Positions 6,206 to 10,980 of a stretch of DNA of 17,464 nucleotides are shown here, in pieces. Positions within the stretch are counted from its first letter, which is position 1; every line of letters starts with the position of its first letter. A program made the translations under genes and the position numbers. The notes under the pieces are model-generated. The model was given only the letters and a program-made list of their open reading frames with translations. It did not search any database and had not been told where the DNA came from. This DNA comes from Methylococcaceae bacterium (GTDB taxonomy: Bacteria; Pseudomonadota; Gammaproteobacteria; Methylococcales; Methylomonadaceae), in the NCBI GenBank assembly GCA_030699345.1, contig JAUYMX010000235.1, positions 1 through 17,464 of the forward strand. Direction: 5' to 3'.

Positions 6206-6795
6206 GTGCTCAAAACTACCCAGCCACATATGCGCCTCAAGGCGTTAACCTTCCGCCCATTAACGATGAAGCCAAGCGTTACTTGGTAGCGCTTACTTGG
6301 AGTTTTAGACAAGCACGGGAGTCGTTCGAAATGATGACGGTATTCACAATTCCAAGCCCAAAAAGCGCGGCGGCCATGGTTGAAGATGCCGAAAAGCTGC
6401 TTGATACTGCAAAAAAAATGCTTGTGGCCATAACACCGAAAGCGGTTGAAACCGGCTTTAACGCTGAACCACCCCGGCGAATTTCACTTGATGATTTACT
6501 CAATAAAATAGAGCAAGAACGAGGCTTAGAGCCGTTACCCTTAGAGCAAGAGTTATTGTTAAAACGTGTTGCCGACGGGGGCCACTCTGGGCAGTTTTTA
6601 GCGGATGCGTATATCAGTGCTTACCGAACCGGTGAGCCCTTCGGCCACAGCCTCGGCGAGCTTATCAAGTTGGATGCTGAAGGCTTTAGGCTCTTTCATC
6701 AAATCATCCATATTCGGCATGTGTCAGGCTGGAACGATGACACCCTATATCAAATCGAACAACAAATTAAAGCCATCACCAAGGAGGGCAAATAA
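6202..6795 (+). CDS. Island protein of unknown function
   Basis: This 197-aa soluble protein starts in an ATGA overlap with the preceding gene. The N-terminal half is helical (DEAKRYLVALTWSFRQARESFEMM, AAAMVEDAEKLLDTAKKMLVAITP). The C-terminal half carries a distinctive SGQFLADAYISAYRTGEPFGHSLGELIKLDAEGFRLFHQIIHIRH block, which I have seen in unnamed proteins of integrase islands and cannot link to a function. It lies between two other unknowns in the operon leading to the replication ATPase, so a replication or copy-control accessory role is possible but unproven. Confidence 0.8.
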   Translation: MSAQNYPATYAPQGVNLPPINDEAKRYLVALTWSFRQARESFEMMTVFTIPSPKSAAAMVEDAEKLLDTAKKMLVAITPKAVETGFNAEPPRRISLDDLLNKIEQERGLEPLPLEQELLLKRVADGGHSGQFLADAYISAYRTGEPFGHSLGELIKLDAEGFRLFHQIIHIRHVSGWNDDTLYQIEQQIKAITKEGK

Positions 6796-7334
6796 TGAGC
6801 ACCATCAAAACTACTCTAAACCCATCCACCGCCATTGATAACCAAGGCAACCTTGAATTGTCAGGCACCCGCGCATTTTCCGACGTGTTTAATTTGGGGC
6901 TGATACTGGGCAGCAAAGACCCAAATACTAAACTTTTTCCAACCGATGCAAAAGGTTTGCAGCAAATGCAATGCCGCCTTGAAAGCATGGGCTTTGAGTG
7001 TCTATCAGGGCTGGCCGGTATTGGTGCCATTATTGGCGCGGCTAATCCATCAGAGCTTTGCAAAGATGATCTTGGCAATCTTGGCTTAGCTATTCGCAAT
7101 TTGTCCTTATTGGGTATGGAGGCGCAAAGTCATCTTGAATCTATCGACATTGATTTAGGCCGGCGCAATGGCTTTTTAACCGACCCAGAGAAAGCCGGTA
7201 TTCATGCCGAATTACACACCGAAGCATTAGCGTTGCAAGGCATGGACGGCGATGATTACGAAACCGCGCTTTGTGACGCGGCAACATACCGCCAACAACT
7301 CAAAGCAAAAAAACACAGCGGTGCTAAAAAATGA
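6795..7334 (+). CDS. Island protein of unknown function
   Basis: This 179-aa protein has a strong ribosome site, AAGGAGG (6781-6787), and overlaps the previous stop by one base (TAATG). It contains a Gly/Ala/Ile-rich central stretch (LSGLAGIGAIIGAANPSELCKDDLGNLGLAIRNLSLLG) that could be amphipathic or membrane-associated but lacks a clean transmembrane helix. A basic lysine tail follows. Its stop overlaps the ATG of the ATPase gene (ATGA 7331-7334), and that start lacks a strong ribosome site of its own, so the two are probably made in fixed ratio. No family recognised. Confidence 0.78.
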   Translation: MSTIKTTLNPSTAIDNQGNLELSGTRAFSDVFNLGLILGSKDPNTKLFPTDAKGLQQMQCRLESMGFECLSGLAGIGAIIGAANPSELCKDDLGNLGLAIRNLSLLGMEAQSHLESIDIDLGRRNGFLTDPEKAGIHAELHTEALALQGMDGDDYETALCDAATYRQQLKAKKHSGAKK

Positions 7335-9028
7335 GCGCTCAAGACAAATTAGCAGCACTTGAGGCACTCACCAAGCCAATTACAAAGCAGGCAATTAAAC
7401 AGGCGCGTATTCATGGCAGCACTAAAAAAATTGAGGGTTCAAACGAAAATTACTTAAGTGGCATTGTGGGCGGCTTTCATGATGACATGATGGAAGATAC
7501 TGTTATCGCACCCCCACAACCCACACCGGGCATGTTTTACGGCATAGTGGGCGAATTGGCTATGATTGCCGCCACCGGCACAGAAACCAACCCAGTGGCA
7601 GCGGCTACCGCTTACTTATCGTTTCTGGGTGCGAATGTGGGCCGTGACACGTTTTTATTGATTAATAACACCTATCACCACCCCCGGCTTTTTACGCTGC
7701 ACATTGGCCGATCTGGGCGCGGTGGAAAGGGCGATTCTCAACAGCTTACCCAACGCATTCGAGAACGCATTGAAAGGCGTGACAGTAGCTTGTTAGGGCT
7801 GAAATACAGCGGCGGCTTATCATCCCGAGAAGGTTTAGCAATGCTGGCGCATGATGGCCACGGTGAAAGCCCGGCGATTATTGACAAACGGCTTTGGATT
7901 GTCGAAAGCGAATTTGCCAACGTGTTGAGCCAAGCCAAACGCGAAGGTAACACCTTATCTTCTGCATTGCGCGACGCATGGGACGGCGGCGATATTAAAC
8001 CGGCCACCAAAAGCAAGCCGGTAGGCGTTACCAGCCCCCATATAGGCATTCATGGCAACATCACACCGGGCGAGCTTAACAGCCTGTTAAATGCTCGGGA
8101 AATGTCCAACGGCTTTGCTAATCGGTTCTTGATGATCTGGGCAGAAAATACCGGCTTTGTACCGTTCCCCACACCGACACCAGAACGGCTTATTGATGAG
8201 CTGGCCACTAGCACAATGGATGTTATCCACTTTGCCAAAGGTGGCTATCCAAACAGTAAAAACGGCTTAGAAATGAACTTAAGCCAAGCCACTAAAGCGC
8301 TTTATACAGAGGTTTACCAAGAACTTAGGCGACCACTGGAAAGCGACTTTATCACCGCCATGCTCGAACGCCGGGCACCGTATGCGCTACGTTTGGCTAT
8401 GTTGTTTGCGCTTACCGATCAAACCCGCGTTATTGAAGCTTGCCACCTGCAAACGGCGTTGGAGTGGATAAACTACGCAATCAATACCGTTAAGTTTGTC
8501 TTTGCCGATAAAGCCAATAACACCCAGCAGGCAGAGACCCGGCAAAACGCCGCCAAAATCATAGCGTTTTTGCAGTTGCGGCCTGAAGGTTCAGGAATGC
8601 GGGAGTTGATTAACGATTGCTTCCAGAAAAACGGTAGCAGTGAAAAAATAAATGGTGCTTTGAGTTATTTATTAGCCGAAAATCCCCGCCGAATTGAACA
8701 AATTGAAGTTAAAAAAAGCCATGCCGGAAGGCCGAAGAAGATTTACACGTTGAAAAACAGTACGGACAAATTAATTAATTCTACAGGCCGCGCCGCGCTT
8801 AGGTTTAATGGTGTTTTATATACTACGGACAAATTACGGACAAATTCAAAACGTAAGCATCAAAATGTAATTTGTCCGTATTTTGTCCGTAATTTGTCCG
8901 TAACTAAAAAAACAGACGAAACCCAGCAACGGCGCGGCTTGCAGAATTTGTCCGTTTTGTCCGTACCTGTTTTGGAAAAATCACCACCCAGACCCAAAAA
9001 AACAAGCGCTAAAAAAGGCACCATTTAG
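7331..9028 (+). CDS. DUF3987/YfjI-like replication ATPase (helicase-type)
   Basis: This 565-aa protein has a core (about 60-420) matching the DUF3987/YfjI-type P-loop proteins that serve as helicase-primase components of phages and satellites. A Walker A-like GRSGRGGKGDS is at 126-136, a Walker B-like LWIVESEF at 188-195, and a conserved GNITPGEL.....REMSNGFANRFL block at about 242-266 resembles the sensor region of these ATPases. No Toprim or DnaG-type primase domain is seen, so priming must be minimal or host-supplied. After a short winged-helix-like stretch (about 415-475) comes a low-complexity tail (about 477-565), whose coding DNA is an array of iterons. The role is inferred to be autonomous replication of the excised element. 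Confidence 0.85.
   Translation: MSAQDKLAALEALTKPITKQAIKQARIHGSTKKIEGSNENYLSGIVGGFHDDMMEDTVIAPPQPTPGMFYGIVGELAMIAATGTETNPVAAATAYLSFLGANVGRDTFLLINNTYHHPRLFTLHIGRSGRGGKGDSQQLTQRIRERIERRDSSLLGLKYSGGLSSREGLAMLAHDGHGESPAIIDKRLWIVESEFANVLSQAKREGNTLSSALRDAWDGGDIKPATKSKPVGVTSPHIGIHGNITPGELNSLLNAREMSNGFANRFLMIWAENTGFVPFPTPTPERLIDELATSTMDVIHFAKGGYPNSKNGLEMNLSQATKALYTEVYQELRRPLESDFITAMLERRAPYALRLAMLFALTDQTRVIEACHLQTALEWINYAINTVKFVFADKANNTQQAETRQNAAKIIAFLQLRPEGSGMRELINDCFQKNGSSEKINGALSYLLAENPRRIEQIEVKKSHAGRPKKIYTLKNSTDKLINSTGRAALRFNGVLYTTDKLRTNSKRKHQNVICPYFVRNLSVTKKTDETQQRRGLQNLSVLSVPVLEKSPPRPKKTSAKKGTI
8761..8965 (+). repeat. Iteron array in the 3' end of the replication gene: candidate origin
   Basis: Eight copies of TACGGACAAATT or its complement are visible. 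Three are forward (8761-8772, 8824-8835, 8835-8846) and five inverted (8869-8880, 8880-8891, 8891-8902, 8945-8955, 8954-8965; the 8880 and 8954 copies have one change). Neighbours repeat at 11 bp, about one helical turn. The forward pair and the inverted triplet face each other across a 22-bp gap and could form a large cruciform. An AT-rich stretch (AATTAATTAATT) adjoins the first copy. P4 and other satellites use such iterons, bound by their own replication protein, as origins. Confidence 0.7.
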
Positions 9029-9054
9029 CCAAATTTTAATAATCTACCAAGCCC

Positions 9055-9091
9055 GGCAATCTGTAAAACACCATTACAGGTTGCCTTTTTT
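9055..9091 (+). terminator. Strong rho-independent terminator of the replication operon
   Basis: GGCAATCTGTAA (9055-9066) pairs along its full 12 bp (one T.G wobble) with TTACAGGTTGCC (9074-9085) around a 7-nt loop, and runs into TTTTTT (9086-9091). It ends the operon that starts at 6002. Confidence 0.88.
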
Positions 9092-9120
9092 GTTCCAACG
9101 TTACCCATAAGGGGGCGGTT

Positions 9121-9333
9121 ATGCGTTTTGATGCAAGTTACTTTATCGACCTTTGCCAAAAATCAGGCTTTAAACTCAGCAGAGAAGGCGGCTTGTTGGT
9201 TTACAGCACTGGCAGAAAAAGAGTTGAAGGCGCTGATTTTTTCATTGATGCCATGCGCCAACATAAAGCCGAAATCATGCCACTGCTTGAAGATACCAAC
9301 GCAGTTAAGCAGCTGGATTTATTTGATAGCTAA
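9121..9333 (+). CDS. Small TubC_N-like protein
   Basis: This 70-aa protein has an AAGGGGGCGG ribosome site directly before ATG 9121. The pattern (F)IDLCQKSGFKLSREGGLLVYSTGRKR...DAMRQHKAEIMPLLED matches the small alpha-beta fold of TubC_N-type docking domains, in which a helix, a beta hairpin with GG turn and a helix ending in HKAEI..LL are fixed. Such short stand-alone proteins are frequent in phages and islands, and their role there is unknown. It follows the operon terminator and may be expressed by its own promoter. The first cloverleaf RNA's promoter-like box overlaps its 3' end. Confidence 0.7.
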   Translation: MRFDASYFIDLCQKSGFKLSREGGLLVYSTGRKRVEGADFFIDAMRQHKAEIMPLLEDTNAVKQLDLFDS

Positions 9334-9438
9334 CAATTATACTGCTCGAGCCGTGAGCGGTTGTTTCCAATGGGAACGGTTACGTGCGTGAAAACGCCGG
9401 TATTATCCGGTTCGAATCCGGCGCCGCTCATGGTTATT
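9334..9438 (+). ncRNA. tRNA-like cloverleaf RNA, copy 1
   Basis: This 105-bp unit is repeated at 9654-9758 (about 91 of 105 identical). A closing stem GAGCGGT (9355-9361) pairs with GCCGCTC (9423-9429) and extends outward to 11 bp. Inside are hairpin A GTTTCC-AAT-GGGAAC (9363-9377), hairpin B from TAC (9381) to GTA (9402) with inner stem GCGT-GAAA-ACGC, and a T-arm-like hairpin CCGG-TTCGAAT-CCGG (9407-9421). From 9355 to 9430 is 76 nt, tRNA-sized. It is not a standard tRNA: no D-loop, no 7-nt anticodon loop, no encoded CCA. TATACT at 9338-9343 is a -10-like box in the conserved leader, about 12 bp before the fold. Confidence 0.55.
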
Positions 9439-9469
9439 GCATGCAAAAATAATTAAGCATCTGATTGTT

Positions 9470-9628
9470 TTATATCGCCTTAATATCACCGCCTGAAAAA
9501 ATCTCGATTGCGCTCAAAATCTCGCCATCAGTGCATTCAGGAAGCGCCTCACGGCAACGTTCAAGCCATTCAACCTCGGGACATTGCTGCATAATCTCGA
9601 AAATAACACTATCCATTCTCTCAATCAT
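9470..9628 (-). CDS. 52-aa small protein between the cloverleaf copies
   Basis: The reverse strand has ATG at 9628 with ribosome site GAGGTG about four bases upstream, and an open frame to TAA at 9470. The predicted protein begins MIERMDSVIFEIMQQCPEVEW; it is acidic, with a PEVEWLERCREALPE centre and three Cys. Leu/Ile/Glu spacing suggests two short helices. The composition is protein-like and the frame is cleaner than the forward-strand frames. No family is recognised. Its leader overlaps the promoter-like region of cloverleaf copy 2, so the two could be divergently controlled. A small regulator or antitoxin-type partner is possible, without evidence. Confidence 0.5.
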   Translation of the reverse strand: MIERMDSVIFEIMQQCPEVEWLERCREALPECTDGEILSAIEIFSGGDIKAI

Positions 9629-9653
9629 TTACACCTCTATTAATTTTCCAGGT

Positions 9654-9758
9654 CAATTATACTATTCGAGCCATGAGCGGTTGTTTCCAATGGGAACGGT
9701 TACAGGCGCGAAAGTGATTGTATGATCCGGTTCGAATCCGGCGCCGCTTAGGGTTATT
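9654..9758 (+). ncRNA. tRNA-like cloverleaf RNA, copy 2
   Basis: This second copy is exactly 320 bp downstream of the first, with the same fold in the same register. Closing stem 9675-9681 pairs with 9743-9749; the outermost G-C of copy 1 is G-U here. Hairpin A is identical. In hairpin B, nine of the fourteen differences cluster, yet the GAAA tetraloop (9710-9713) and pairing are largely kept. The pair next to the loop is C9709-G9714 instead of T9389-A9394 (a compensatory change), and the next pair is G-T instead of G-C. The T-arm-like hairpin is unchanged. The TATACT leader is also kept (9658-9663). Confidence 0.55.
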
Positions 9759-9905
9759 TAATGAAAATGGGGTCTGTTATGGTGAAGCGCTCTTCAATAC
9801 CGTAATCGATCGCCCGCCAAGAGCGTTTTGGAGTGAGGGCCCTTTCATCGACCAAATACCAATACGCTTGATTGTATATTGCCGCTTACTTATTAAAATG
9901 TATCT
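9759..9905. other. Unassigned stretch between cloverleaf 2 and terminator
   Basis: No convincing gene is present. A 140-aa forward frame crosses it but lacks a ribosome site and runs antisense through the Mor gene. A 7-bp inverted repeat, CGCTCTT and AAGAGCG (about 9788-9826), is the only clear structure. Confidence 0.4.
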
Positions 9906-9938
9906 AACCGGGATTAAACGGAATAATGCGGTTTTTTT
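9906..9938 (+). terminator. Terminator-like hairpin between the converging RNA region and mor
   Basis: AACCG (9906-9910) pairs with CGGTT (9929-9933), with an inner ATT/AAT pairing, followed by a seven-T run. It would end forward transcripts from the cloverleaf region before they run antisense into the Mor gene. Confidence 0.5.
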
Positions 9939-9959
9939 CGGGATAGCTTTTTATAGCTT

Positions 9960-10505
9960 TCACCTTTTAAAGCAAATAAAACTTCCTTTTTCTTGCCGTT
10001 TTTTCATTATTTCATCAGATATGCAAACGGAAACACCGGGAAATTGTAGGCATAGACGCAATGCAATTTTTTTAGATAGCATCAAAGCCGCGCTTTCAGA
10101 TACCCCGGCCTTTACCAATTCGACCGGCAAATATTCATAAATTACCACTAACACTAATGGCCGCTTTTGTTGTGGCAACCCGGAATCATTGTGGCCTTGT
10201 TTCTGAGTGTTAGCGGCCCTCATTTTTTTAATAATCGAATATATTTGCTGAACGCTTAAGCGGTATTTTATCGACAACTCACTTTGATTAACGCCTGTAA
10301 AATCATTAAAAATTGATTCGTTGCGGCGCGTTATCGCTTCTCTATCCACCGTGGGTATATACATCAATTGGCCACGAAAATTAAGCCACAAGCAATTGAA
10401 CAAAGCACATGTAGCGGCTATGGCCGTTTTCTCGTCATGATCTGTAATAGCTTCTTTATAAATCAGAGTTTCTAGCGCCTTAATAATGTCTTCAGAAGTA
10501 ATCAT
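9960..10505 (-). CDS. Mor-family transcription activator with a duplicated Mor domain
   Basis: This 181-aa protein is on the reverse strand. Residues about 1-60 give the Mor dimerisation domain ending in GQLMYIPTVDREAITRRNE, and 61-96 give the helix-turn-helix (IFNDFTGVNQSELSIKYRLSVQQIYSIIKKMR), both typical of Mu Mor/C activators. Residues about 112-166 (LPVELVKAGVSESAALMLSKKIALRLCLQFPGVSVCISDE) look like a second dimerisation domain without its own HTH, which is not usual (Mor is about 130 aa). Mor activates the middle promoter and C the late promoters of Mu-like phages. The gene is the last of the element and the only large one facing left. It could activate element promoters or those of a Mu-like helper. 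The ribosome site is weak (AAGGCA). Confidence 0.85.
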   Translation of the reverse strand: MITSEDIIKALETLIYKEAITDHDEKTAIAATCALFNCLWLNFRGQLMYIPTVDREAITRRNESIFNDFTGVNQSELSIKYRLSVQQIYSIIKKMRAANTQKQGHNDSGLPQQKRPLVLVVIYEYLPVELVKAGVSESAALMLSKKIALRLCLQFPGVSVCISDEIMKKRQEKGSFICFKR

Positions 10506-10646
10506 GTTAATTATTGCCTTGGTTCACTTAATATCATTCAGTAACACGTAAGCGCCCGTTTTATGTGTACCAAGGCGCGTACCAGTGAAAATACTAACAA
10601 AAACAATAATTTTATATATCAATAAGTTATCTACTCACTGTAGATT
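10506..10646. other. Right-end junction segment with a second copy of the att-type motif
   Basis: This AT-rich stretch has no gene. It holds the second GTGTACCAArrCGnGTAyCA motif at 10565-10586, 61 bp before the right-hand yicC repeat. It may be the promoter region of the mor gene and an integrase binding site, or the true right core with a remnant of an older insertion beyond it. Confidence 0.5.
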
Positions 10647-10743
10647 CAAATACAAAACGTTGAGTAAAGTAACAAGCAGCACCACACGACCCCAAAAACA
10701 AATAGAAGCCGCTAACCATGCGGCTTTTTTGTTGCATACGATT
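10647..10743 (+). repeat. attR-side direct repeat (yicC 3' end copy)
   Basis: This is the copy of 425-521 with five mismatches. It carries the last six yicC codons (same residues, GTT in place of GTA for Val), the stop and the terminator (10706-10730). No upstream yicC sequence precedes it, so it is a detached gene end, not a second gene. Element length from repeat start to repeat start is 10,222 bp. Confidence 0.85.
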
Positions 10744-10761
10744 TCCCAGTACCAGATTATC

Positions 10762-10783
10762 GTGTACCAAAGCGGGTATCAGT
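10762..10783 (+). repeat. Third copy of the att-type 22-bp motif
   Basis: GTGTACCAAAGCGGGTATCA... matches the motif at 553-574 and 10565-10586. It stands 115 bp from the start of the right repeat, against 128 bp on the left. The duplicated region may therefore extend from the yicC end through this motif, with a diverged middle. Confidence 0.5.
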
Positions 10784-10883
10784 TAATCACTCAGTAAGTG
10801 TTTACTTGTTTAAACAAAGGCTACCGATAAACGCTAATACCCCAGCCATAACGGATAACTCCTACAAAATACTCCGCCACAAT

Positions 10884-10911
10884 TACCATTACCAGTTTTG
10901 TGACTATACTT
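10884..10911 (+). promoter_or_regulatory. Possible sigma-70 promoter of the chemoreceptor gene
   Basis: TTACCA (10884-10889, four of six to TTGACA), a 16-bp spacer and TATACT (10906-10911, five of six to TATAAT) lie 70 bp before the start codon. A CCGATAA (10824-10830) recalls the sigma-28 -10 box but lacks a properly spaced -35. Confidence 0.35.
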
Positions 10912-10980
10912 CTGGAATTCGTTTAGTTAGCCATCGCGCTCAGTTAAACGCCATTTTCAAAGTAAGCAGGTATTGCCATC

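Noticed and set aside
8761..8965. CRISPR array
   Set aside because: The repeats are 11-12 bp, adjoin each other without spacers, occur in both orientations and lie inside a coding sequence. They are iterons, not CRISPR.
9465..9725. Forward 86-aa frame antisense to the 52-aa gene
   Set aside because: No ribosome site, Ser/Ile-rich composition and overlap with cloverleaf 2. The reverse-strand frame is better supported.
9355..9750. Two ordinary tRNA genes
   Set aside because: Length and T-arm fit, but the D-arm is replaced by a tight hairpin with a 3-nt loop, the anticodon arm by a GNRA-tetraloop hairpin, and CCA is absent. They are recorded as tRNA-like RNAs instead.
9718..10140. Forward 140-aa frame overlapping cloverleaf 2 and antisense to the Mor gene
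   Set aside because: It starts inside the cloverleaf RNA, lacks a ribosome site and is rich in Phe/Ile/Arg without domain features. The reverse-strand Mor protein explains its 3' half.
10811..10830. Sigma-28 (flagellar) promoter before the chemoreceptor gene
   Set aside because: CCGATAA fits the -10 box, but TAAA stands only 9 bp upstream instead of about 15, and no other -35 is seen.
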